Made by a program: the position numbers and the translations under genes
Shown: positions 16,608-23,381 of the stretch, in pieces
Layout: each line of letters opens with the position of its first letter
How positions within the stretch are numbered: the first letter of the stretch is position 1
The notes under the pieces: generated by a model
The model's input: the letters and a program-made list of their open reading frames with translations, nothing else
The model's database searches: none
Told to the model about the DNA's origin: nothing
DNA from: Actinomycetes bacterium
GTDB lineage: Bacteria > Actinomycetota > Actinomycetes > Propionibacteriales > Propionibacteriaceae
NCBI GenBank assembly: GCA_023393755.1
Contig: JAEXCA010000070.1
Span: 1-23,381 of the forward strand
Direction: 5' to 3'
Length of the DNA stretch: 23,381 nucleotides

Positions 16608-17459
16608 CTACGCGATGGGACGCCGCCGGCTGCCCAGAATCGGAGACTCGGCTGCAGCGACTTCGTCCAGGGCGAGTCGGAGCGCAGCATCGGCGAGCCT
16701 GTCGAGGTGTCGGCCCCAGAGGCGCCGCAGCCAGGGAACCACATAGGTTGCGGCGATGATGCCGGCGCCGACGATGCCCAGCGGCAGGGTGCCTTCCAGA
16801 TACGACTGGACGAGGACGACACCGGCCATGAGGAACCGCGCCCGCCACGCCGCCGCGATCAGGGCGATCCTGCCGAGGCTGCTGCCTATCGCCTTGAACA
16901 GCATCACAGGCAGGCACCAGAAGGTGACGACGAGATCGAACCTGGTGTAGCCGAGCCGCAGCTGGGCAACCCGGTGCGCCACAGTGAACGCAAGGTGGCG
17001 CGCGTCGACCTTCCCGGCGCTGTAGCCGTCCACCAGGGGCCGTTCGATCAGGACGATGTTCGGCCCGACCGCTGTCGTCGGCATTCCCGGCGCCGCGAGG
17101 CCCAAGTCGATGCGACGGTCACTCACCCACGCCGCCACCTCGAGCAGCGGCCGAATCACAGCATCGACGTCGGCTGGCAGGCGAGTACCGCCCAGGAACC
17201 ACCCAACCGCAGGCCACCGCATCCACCTGGTCGCCAGCAGGACCGAACCCAGCACCATCGCACCGAGAACCAGCCACGCGATCAGCCCGGGCAGCAGGCC
17301 GAGGATCGGAAACACGATCACTGCACTGACCACGACGTCGGGAACATGCGCCCCGACCCACAGCAGCCAGGTCAGTCCTCGTTCGGCTGGCGACAGCGGA
17401 CGCAGCCAGCGCCGCTTGGTGCGCTCGAGTCGCGGGCTGCGGTCGATCCCGGGCCTCAT
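16608..17459 (-). CDS. Membrane protein resembling an M48/HtpX peptidase that lacks the HExxH motif
   Basis: This 283-residue protein has hydrophobic segments at about 40-76 and 175-240, so it should sit in the cytoplasmic membrane. Its middle follows the layout of M48 (HtpX-like) zinc metallopeptidases: a nucleotide-free beta region (about 112-145, ending NIVLIERPLVDG), then a helix where active enzymes have HExxH, and a late helix where they have a glutamate before an Ala-Asp pair. Here the helix reads AHRVAQ (H162 to Q166), so the catalytic glutamate and second histidine are gone, and the late motif is RLADAALRL. If related, it is a pseudo-peptidase with a structural or sensing role. The ATG overlaps the stop of the 108-aa gene (ATGA) and lacks its own ribosome site. 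The relationship is my reading of a distant pattern. Confidence 0.62.
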   Translation of the reverse strand: MRPGIDRSPRLERTKRRWLRPLSPAERGLTWLLWVGAHVPDVVVSAVIVFPILGLLPGLIAWLVLGAMVLGSVLLATRWMRWPAVGWFLGGTRLPADVDAVIRPLLEVAAWVSDRRIDLGLAAPGMPTTAVGPNIVLIERPLVDGYSAGKVDARHLAFTVAHRVAQLRLGYTRFDLVVTFWCLPVMLFKAIGSSLGRIALIAAAWRARFLMAGVVLVQSYLEGTLPLGIVGAGIIAATYVVPWLRRLWGRHLDRLADAALRLALDEVAAAESPILGSRRRPIA

Positions 17460-17782
17460 GACGGACGCCCGTCAGGCTTGGTGACCGGCTCAGGGTCGGC
17501 GTACCGCGGGACGAAGTCGCGCAGCCGGGCGATCTCCTTGGCGTCCAACTCGCCGTTGCTCCACCGGGCGATCGCCGCCGCGTCCAGGCCCTCGCCCTCC
17601 ATCGCGCGGATCGCGTCCCGAGCCCTGACCTCGGCATCATCGCGCTCGCGCAGCGCGACCATCAGCTTGATCGACTCGTTCGTCAGCAGACGCTCGCGCT
17701 TGACCTCCTCCTCGCGCCGCCGCTGCTGCATCTGAAACGCAGCCCGCCGGGCCGCCTGACGAACCGTCTGCTTGCTCCCCAT
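17456..17782 (-). CDS. Unrecognised 108-aa basic coiled-coil protein, divergent from the relaxase
   Basis: It starts at ATG 17782 with an excellent ribosome site; an open frame extends ten codons upstream but lacks such support. Residues 5-45 are rich in Arg, Gln and Glu (QAARRAAFQMQQRRREEEVKR) and look like a positively charged coiled coil. The second half (about 60-100) has short helices, including GLDAAAIARWSNGEL, that could form a small DNA-binding fold. It is the first gene of a two-gene unit with the M48-like protein and is divergent from the relaxase across the candidate oriT. A role as a relaxosome accessory or regulator of the region fits this position but is inference. No family is recognised. 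Confidence 0.72.
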   Translation of the reverse strand: MGSKQTVRQAARRAAFQMQQRRREEEVKRERLLTNESIKLMVALRERDDAEVRARDAIRAMEGEGLDAAAIARWSNGELDAKEIARLRDFVPRYADPEPVTKPDGRPS

Positions 17783-17789
17783 GGCACAA

Positions 17790-17796
17790 CCTCCTT
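17790..17796 (-). promoter_or_regulatory. Ribosome binding site of the 108-aa gene
   Basis: AAGGAGG on the minus strand lies seven bases before the ATG at 17782. It is a perfect anti-16S match and settles the start of the gene. Confidence 0.8.
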
Positions 17797-18060
17797 GGTC
17801 ACCAACCGCCACTCACCCCCTACGAAGGCACCGACCCCCTCCTGACGGCCACCGACCACCCCCGAGACTTCCGAACACCTGCCTCCCCGACCATGTCCCT
17901 GATCCCCGCCAGACCCCGTCTCGACCCAACTGAGATGTCCCAAGCACCTCCTGCATCGCCGGTCGGAGGGCAGGAATGCCGTCCGCTGGGACCGCCCAAT
18001 CCTCGCTGACAAGCCCGAATGTCCCGAGGGTGCATCCGGGGCCCAGAGCGGCCTTGAACT

Positions 18061-18082
18061 GGCGGGACGACGGCTGTCCGCC
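18061..18082. repeat. Short inverted repeat upstream of the relaxase
   Basis: GGCGG at 18061-18065 pairs with CCGCC at 18078-18082, extended by a G-T pair, enclosing a 10-base centre. The palindrome AGGGCCCT at 18083-18090 follows directly. They lie 25 to 54 bases before the relaxase ATG and could be relaxase- or regulator-binding sites. The length is modest for such GC-rich DNA. Confidence 0.4.
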
Positions 18083-18114
18083 AGGGCCCTTTCGCTGCCT
18101 TCGTATTGGTCGTG

Positions 18115-21100
18115 ATGGAGGTCAAGAAGCTCACGGCCGGGTCGGGGTACGACTACCTGACCCGCCAGGTGGCTGCCATGGACTCCACCGAGAAGGGCCA
18201 CCTGTCGCTGGCCTCCTACTATTCCGCCAAGGGCGAGACCCCGGGCGTTTGGGTCGGACGCGGACTGGAGGGCATCGAAGGCCTCGACGCCGGAGATCCG
18301 GTGACCGCCGAACAGATGAAGGCGCTCTTCGGGGCCGGGTACCATCCGCTGGCCCTCCGGCGACAGGCAGCCCTGCCGCCGGAGGCCGAGGCAAAGGACT
18401 TCGCCGACGCCATCAGCCTCGGCCAGCCGTACCGGGTCTACTCCCCCGACGTCAGCCCGTTCCGGCTGGAGGTCGCCCGGCGCTTCGCCGACTACAACAC
18501 CTCGATAGACGCGTCCCCTGCCGCCGCCGTGCCACGTGAGGAGCGGGGGCGGATCCGCACCGAGGTGGCGCGGGAGTTCTTCCTGGCCGAGTTCAAGCGT
18601 GAGCCCCAGGACGCCCGCGAACTGGCCGGACTCGTCGCCCGGGCGTCCCGGCCACGAACTACTGCGGTCGCCGGCTTCGACCTGACGTTCTCGCCGGTGA
18701 AGTCGGTGTCAGCCCTGTGGGCGCTGGCTGATCCGTCGATTGCCGCCGTCATCGAGAAGGCCCACCAGAAGGCCACAGCTGACGCGCTGCGCTACATCGA
18801 GGACCACGCTCTCTACACCCGGCTCGGACGCAACGGGGTCCGCCAAGTCGACGTGAAAGGGCTCGTCGGTGCGGCCTTCACCCACCGCGACTCGCGTGCG
18901 TCCGACCCCGATCTCCACACCCATGTCGCGGTGGCGAACAAGGTTCAAACCCTCGATGGACGCTGGCGCTCCATCGACGGGCGCATTCTGTTCAAGGCCA
19001 CGGTCGCAGCCTCAGAGACCTACAACACCGCCCTGGAGCGGCACCTCGCCACCGACCTCGGACTGGTGTTCCAAGCCCGCCCGGTACCGGAGGGAAAGCG
19101 TCCGGTTCGCGAGGTCACCGGGGTGGATTCGCGGCTCCTCGACCGGTGGTCGAGTCGGCGCAAGAGCATCCAGCTCCGGGCGTCGGAGTTGGCCGAGGAC
19201 TTCCAGCGCGTGCACGGCCGTACCCCCACTGCAGTCGAGATGACCAACCTCGCCGAGCGGGCCTGGCAGGACACCCGGCAGGCCAAGCACGCACCCCGCA
19301 CCCTCGGCGACCAACGCGCTGCCTGGCAGCGTCAGGCCGAGTCCGTCCTTGGCGGAGCACAAGCTGTGGACGCGATGGTGGCATCGGCACTGCACCCGAG
19401 CGGCACGCGGGCGCCACTGCCAGACCACGACTGGTACCGGAACACTGCCAGGCAGATCATCGCCACTGTCGAAGCGGAGCGGGCGGTGTGGCAGTACTGG
19501 CACGTTCACGCCGAAGCCAAGCGCCAGCTGCGGACCACGGGGCTCCGTCCCGACCAGCTGGAACGGGCTGCCGACTGGCTCACCAAGACTGCTCTGGAGC
19601 GTCACGCCATCGCCATCGAGCCCCGGGACAAAGGCACCGAGGAACCCGAGGAACTCCGCCGAGCCGACGGCTCCAGCGTCTACGAGGTGGCCGGTGCGAA
19701 GCTGTTCACGTCTCGTCGGATCGTCGAAGCCGAACAGCGGATCGTCGCCGCGGGGGGACGTTCGGACGGTCGCCGGGTGCCGGTCGCGGTCGTCGATGTC
19801 GCCCTGCTGGAATCGGTGGCGAACGGCCTGACGCTGAACGCCGGACAGGCTGCGCTGGTGCAGGCGATGGCCACCTCGGGTGCGCGCCTACAACTCGGCA
19901 TCGCGCCGGCGGGGTCGGGCAAGACCACCGCGATGGCGACCCTCGCCCGTGCCTGGCGGGAGAGCGGCGGCACTGTGGTCGGTCTCTCCCCCGCTGCCGC
20001 CGCGGCGGCGCAGCTTCGCTCGCAGATCGAGACCCACACCGACACGCTGGCCAAGCTGGTGTGGTCGATCGAACACCACGACCTGCCGAAATGGGCGGAC
20101 TCGATCGGCCCGAAGACGCTGGTGATCATCGACGAGGCCGGTACCGCCGACACCCTCAGCCTCGATGTCGCGATCGGCTTCATCCTGAACCGGGGTGGCA
20201 GCGTCCGGCTGATCGGCGACGATCAGCAACTCGGCGCTATCGCCGCCGGCGGCGTGCTGCGCGACATCGCCGCCCAGCACGGCGCCGTCCACCTCAACGA
20301 ACTGCTCAGGTTCGCCGACCCGGCCGAAGGCAACGCCTCCCTTGCCCTGCGCGACGGCCGTCCCGAGTCGCTCGGGTTCTACCTCGACAACGGACGCGTC
20401 CACATCGGCGACCTCGACGGCCTCACACGTGTCGTGTTCGACTCCTGGAAGGCAGACCGCGCCGAAGGCCGCGACGCGATCATGCTCGCCCCAACCCGCG
20501 ATCTGGTCGCCCAACTCAACGCGAAGGCCCGCACCCACCGGCTCGACGGACAGCGCTGCGGACGTGAGGTGACGCTCGCCGACGGCAACCGTGCCTCAGT
20601 CGGAGACACGATCATCACCCGCAGCAACGACCGCCGACTGCGGGTGAGTCGCACCGACTGGGTGAAGAACGGCGACCGCTGGACCGTCCTCAAGGTCGCC
20701 GCCAACGGCCGGCTCACCGCGCAGCACAACACCCACCGACGCATCGTCACCCTGCCCCCCGACTACGTCGCCGAATCGGTCGAACTCGGCTACGCAACCA
20801 CCGTCCACGGCGCCCAGGGCGTCACCGCCGACGCCATGCACGGCCTCGCCACCGGCAGCGAATCGCGCCAGCAGCTGTACACGATGATCACCCGCGGACG
20901 CACCGCCAACCACATCTACCTGGTCAACGTCGGGGACGGCGACCCGCACAGCCTGGTCGACCCCGACACCGTCAACCCGCCCACCCCAACCGACCTGCTC
21001 ACCCGCATCCTCACCCGCGACGAAACCCCGGCCTCCGCCACCACCTCGATCGCCATGCAGGACGATCCGGCCGTACGGCTCGGCGAGGCGACGGCCCGCT

Positions 21101-23381
21101 ACACCGACGCGCTGCTGGTCGCGATCGAACAGACCGCCGAGCCTGAGGTGATCGCCCGCCTCGACGCAATCACCGAAACCGGACTGTCCTGGATCACCTT
21201 CGCGCCAGCCTGGCCAACCCTCCGCACCCATCTGCTGCTACTCAACGCGACCGGCGTCGACCCGCTGCTCGCGCTCAACGAAGCCCTGGCGCAAGGCTCG
21301 CTGAAGGACGCCCACGACGCCGCGGCCGTCCTCGACTGGCGACTCGACGCCACCCGAGGAGCGCCCGCCGGACCGCTGCCCTGGCTTCCCGGCATGCCCG
21401 AACGCTTGGCCGCTGATCCCAAGTGGGGGGTCTACCTCACCGAGCGCGCCAGCCTCGTCAACACCCTAGCCGGCGACGTCCATCAGCAGGCTGCCGAGGC
21501 GACCAGGACGCCCCCTTGGGTCGGCGACGGGCCGCGCCCACCGTCGTCACTTCTCGGTGACGTAGCGGTGTGGCGCGCGGCGATGGCCGTCCCCGACACC
21601 GACCTGCGACCCACCGGGGAACCACAGTTCGCCGCCGCCGCAGCACGCCACCAGCACAGGCTCGACAAGCAACTCGCCGCGGACCGCAACCCTGCCCTGG
21701 CCGAATGGGCACCCCTGCTCGCCACCATCAGCCCCGCCATCGGAAACGACCCCTATCAGGCGACCCTGGCCCGCCAGCTCGCCCGGCTGACCAGCACCGG
21801 CATCGACGCCACCGGCCTGCTCGCGTCCGCGGCTGCCGAAGGCGTCCTGCCCGACGACCACGCCGCAGCGGCTCTGTGGTGGCGCATCAACCGCCACCTC
21901 GAACCCGCCGTCGCCACCACCATAACCGACCCCACCCCGGCGCCGTGGGCCGACGACTTCGCCAAAGCCATCGACCCCGACCGTGCCGAACAACTGCGCG
22001 CCTCCACCTGGTGGCCAGCCCTCGTCACCGCCCTCGACCACGCCACCGCCCGCGGCTGGGCCCTATCCGACCTGCTCACCCCGGTCACCACCGCGGACGT
22101 GGATGAATGCCAGGTACTCGTCTGGCGGACCACCATGCTCACCAACCCCGTCCACGACGACCCCGTCGACCACCTCTGGACACCCGAGTCTGAGGAGCCT
22201 GCGACCGCCCAGGCGAACGTGTCCGAAGACGAGGTCGAGATCGTCGACGACGCCTGGGCCATCCTCCAGATCGAAGCCATGATCCGCAGCCACCAGGTCG
22301 AACCCGAACTCACCCAGACCGAGATCAACCAGCTGCTCAGCCGCCGCGACGCCTGGCACGAAGCCGGCACCACCCCCGAACGCCTCGCCCACATCAACGA
22401 ACTCACCACCCAGTTCTACGAGGCCCGCTTCCCCAAGTCCTGGGCACACGACTACCTCGTCAACCGGCTCCACACCGACATCGCAGGAGACCCCGGCTAC
22501 CGACCCGGCTACGCCCCCGCCGGCTGGACGTCGCTGGTCGGCCACCTACGCCGCCAAGGCGCCACCGACCACGAGATGATCCTCGCCGGCGTCGCCAAGC
22601 AGGCCTCCACCGGCAACCTCATCGACCGCTTCCGCAACCGCGTCATCTTCCCAATCACCCACGACGACCAGATCCTCGGCTTCATCGCCCGCCGCCACCC
22701 CGACGCCGACGACACCGCCGGACCCAAATACCTCAACACCCCCGAAACCCCCCTGTTCCACAAGGGCGCCCAGCTCTACGGACACGCCCCGAGCCTGCTC
22801 CGAGGCGGACGTCCAGTTCTCGTTGAGGGACCCATGGACGCGATCGCCGTCACCCTCGCCACAAGCGGTGAGTACGTCGGGCTCGCAGCCCTCGGCACCG
22901 CACTGACCCGCGAACAAGCCCACCAGTTGCGCCGCTACACCGACCTACCGATCGTCGCCACCGACAACGACAACGCCGGCCAAGCCGCTGCCGAACGCGC
23001 CTACTGGATCCTCACCGACCTCGGCCACGACCCACTCCACGCCACCCTCCCCGAAGGCACCGACCCAGCCGATCTCCTCGCCGAAGGGGCGCCTCAGAAC
23101 CTCACCGCCGCGCTCCGGTCCTCGCTCCCCCTAAGCCGCCTGATGCTCCAGACAGCCACCGCCGAACACGCGCGATCAGGCAACACCGACGCCGCCATCC
23201 GAGTCATCGGAGCGACGAACGCCACCCGCTGGGCCACCGCGCTCGCCACGCTCGCAGACACCACCGGCCGGCCAGTCAACGAACTCCAAGCCGCGCTCGC
23301 CTCGCACCTTGGCCTGAGATCGGTTCCAGGCAGTCAGGGGGGGGGGGGGGGGGGGGGGGGGGCGGGGGGGGGGGGGGGGGG
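18115..23381 (+). CDS. MobF conjugative relaxase fused to TraI/RecD-type helicase and DnaG/TOPRIM primase core (3' end missing)
   Basis: The frame is open from the ATG at 18115 to the window end (over 1740 residues, incomplete). The N-terminus is a MobF relaxase: tyrosines Y12, Y14 and Y35-Y36 lie in the nicking-tyrosine region, D189 is in GFDLTFSPVKSVS, and the metal-binding triad is H257, H268 and H270. It should nick oriT and stay attached to the 5' end. An SF1 helicase follows: Walker A APAGSGKTT (K603), Walker B VIIDEAG (D673, E674), motif III LIGDDQQLGAI (700-709), motif V VHGAQG (897-902) and motif VI TRGR. After about 500 residues of unassigned helical sequence comes a DnaG-like core (from about 1460) with the TOPRIM motif VEGPMDA (E1571) and DNDNAG (D1617, D1619). 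No CHC2 zinc ribbon is seen. The start is fixed by a stop at 18055-18057; GTG at 18112 is the alternative, and no ribosome site is obvious. The final glycine codons after 23336 are an artefact. Confidence 0.93.
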   Translation, partial: MEVKKLTAGSGYDYLTRQVAAMDSTEKGHLSLASYYSAKGETPGVWVGRGLEGIEGLDAGDPVTAEQMKALFGAGYHPLALRRQAALPPEAEAKDFADAISLGQPYRVYSPDVSPFRLEVARRFADYNTSIDASPAAAVPREERGRIRTEVAREFFLAEFKREPQDARELAGLVARASRPRTTAVAGFDLTFSPVKSVSALWALADPSIAAVIEKAHQKATADALRYIEDHALYTRLGRNGVRQVDVKGLVGAAFTHRDSRASDPDLHTHVAVANKVQTLDGRWRSIDGRILFKATVAASETYNTALERHLATDLGLVFQARPVPEGKRPVREVTGVDSRLLDRWSSRRKSIQLRASELAEDFQRVHGRTPTAVEMTNLAERAWQDTRQAKHAPRTLGDQRAAWQRQAESVLGGAQAVDAMVASALHPSGTRAPLPDHDWYRNTARQIIATVEAERAVWQYWHVHAEAKRQLRTTGLRPDQLERAADWLTKTALERHAIAIEPRDKGTEEPEELRRADGSSVYEVAGAKLFTSRRIVEAEQRIVAAGGRSDGRRVPVAVVDVALLESVANGLTLNAGQAALVQAMATSGARLQLGIAPAGSGKTTAMATLARAWRESGGTVVGLSPAAAAAAQLRSQIETHTDTLAKLVWSIEHHDLPKWADSIGPKTLVIIDEAGTADTLSLDVAIGFILNRGGSVRLIGDDQQLGAIAAGGVLRDIAAQHGAVHLNELLRFADPAEGNASLALRDGRPESLGFYLDNGRVHIGDLDGLTRVVFDSWKADRAEGRDAIMLAPTRDLVAQLNAKARTHRLDGQRCGREVTLADGNRASVGDTIITRSNDRRLRVSRTDWVKNGDRWTVLKVAANGRLTAQHNTHRRIVTLPPDYVAESVELGYATTVHGAQGVTADAMHGLATGSESRQQLYTMITRGRTANHIYLVNVGDGDPHSLVDPDTVNPPTPTDLLTRILTRDETPASATTSIAMQDDPAVRLGEATARYTDALLVAIEQTAEPEVIARLDAITETGLSWITFAPAWPTLRTHLLLLNATGVDPLLALNEALAQGSLKDAHDAAAVLDWRLDATRGAPAGPLPWLPGMPERLAADPKWGVYLTERASLVNTLAGDVHQQAAEATRTPPWVGDGPRPPSSLLGDVAVWRAAMAVPDTDLRPTGEPQFAAAAARHQHRLDKQLAADRNPALAEWAPLLATISPAIGNDPYQATLARQLARLTSTGIDATGLLASAAAEGVLPDDHAAAALWWRINRHLEPAVATTITDPTPAPWADDFAKAIDPDRAEQLRASTWWPALVTALDHATARGWALSDLLTPVTTADVDECQVLVWRTTMLTNPVHDDPVDHLWTPESEEPATAQANVSEDEVEIVDDAWAILQIEAMIRSHQVEPELTQTEINQLLSRRDAWHEAGTTPERLAHINELTTQFYEARFPKSWAHDYLVNRLHTDIAGDPGYRPGYAPAGWTSLVGHLRRQGATDHEMILAGVAKQASTGNLIDRFRNRVIFPITHDDQILGFIARRHPDADDTAGPKYLNTPETPLFHKGAQLYGHAPSLLRGGRPVLVEGPMDAIAVTLATSGEYVGLAALGTALTREQAHQLRRYTDLPIVATDNDNAGQAAAERAYWILTDLGHDPLHATLPEGTDPADLLAEGAPQNLTAALRSSLPLSRLMLQTATAEHARSGNTDAAIRVIGATNATRWATALATLADTTGRPVNELQAALASHLGLRSVPGSQGGGGGGGGAGGGGG
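23337..23381. other. Terminal poly-G tract, probable sequencing artefact
   Basis: Forty-five bases contain 44 G and a single C at 23363. A run like this at a contig end is typical of two-colour sequencing, where no signal is called as G. It should be trimmed and not translated as polyglycine. Confidence 0.85.

Larger units (their letters stand above)
17783..18114. other. Divergent intergenic region, candidate origin of transfer and promoters
   Basis: This 332-bp gap separates the minus-strand accessory genes from the plus-strand relaxase. It holds C-rich degenerate repeats related to CACCGACCCCCT at 17800, 17810, 17829 and 17850. The heptamer ATGTCCC occurs three times at 17893, 17935 and 18019, spaced 42 and 84 bases, and an inverted repeat lies at 18061-18082. 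A relaxase gene's upstream region is where MobF systems usually carry oriT, so this is the likeliest nick region, but I cannot point to a nic site. Promoters for both directions must also lie here; no strong -35/-10 pair stands out. An in-frame TGA at 18055-18057 limits how far upstream the relaxase can begin. Confidence 0.45.

Noticed and set aside
16168..16917. Upstream extension of the 473-aa minus-strand gene to about 723 residues
   Set aside because: The extension crosses the 95-aa gene, the hairpins and the M48-like gene in another frame; the ATGA overlap at 16167 is a far better start.
15295..17735. Plus-strand open frames of 367 and 386 codons opposite the minus-strand genes
   Set aside because: They overlap genes with good ribosome sites and coupled junctions, and their Arg/Pro/Gly-rich translations look like GC-rich shadow frames.
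23337..23381. Polyglycine tail or G-tract phase-variable switch at the end of the relaxase
   Set aside because: Its position at the exact contig end and near-total purity fit a sequencing artefact better.
1..23381. tRNA or rRNA genes, CRISPR arrays, integrase or att sites
   Set aside because: No regularly spaced repeats, RNA-gene signatures or recombinase frames were found on either strand.

Overview
This is high-GC DNA, most likely actinobacterial. The open frames strongly prefer G or C at third positions, the best gene starts have GGAGG-type ribosome sites, and the closest family resemblances (BREX type 2/Pgl proteins, an actinobacterial MobF relaxase) point the same way. I cannot name a genus. 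The window looks like one whole contig. Its left end coincides with the edge of an insertion sequence, and its right end dissolves into 45 bases of almost pure G that look like a sequencing artefact.

Layout. (1) 1-1138: a complete IS630-family element, transposase on the minus strand, inserted at a CTAG site. (2) 1115-14277, plus strand: a tightly coupled BREX type 2 (Pgl) phage-defence operon, pglX-pglY-pglZ-brxD-brxHI, with gene junctions overlapping by 1 to 4 bases. The IS has cut off the 5' part of pglX, and the usual upstream pglW would lie beyond the left edge, so the system as seen is incomplete. (3) 14288-14716: a 142-residue unrecognised protein riding 10 bases behind brxHI, with a possible Cys-His-Asp triad. 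(4) 14746-17782, minus strand: four small genes in two transcription units separated by a strong hairpin. These are an unrecognised 473-aa protein and its 95-aa upstream partner, a membrane protein resembling an M48/HtpX peptidase that has lost its HExxH zinc motif, and a 108-aa basic coiled-coil protein. (5) 17783-18114: a divergent, repeat-containing intergenic region that is the best candidate for an origin of transfer. (6) 18115 to the end, plus strand: an incomplete giant MobF conjugative relaxase fused to a RecD/TraI-type helicase and then to a DnaG/TOPRIM-type primase core.

How the parts fit. A defence island sits beside a DNA-processing module for conjugation, so the whole probably belongs to a conjugative plasmid or integrative conjugative element that carries BREX as cargo. 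The IS630 insertion in pglX would be expected to remove or alter the methyltransferase that BREX needs both for self-marking and for restriction. The rest of the operon is open and undamaged. The IS end, however, supplies in-frame ATG codons that could restart translation of a shortened PglX. No coupling protein, type IV secretion genes, integrase, replication gene, tRNA, rRNA or CRISPR array is visible.
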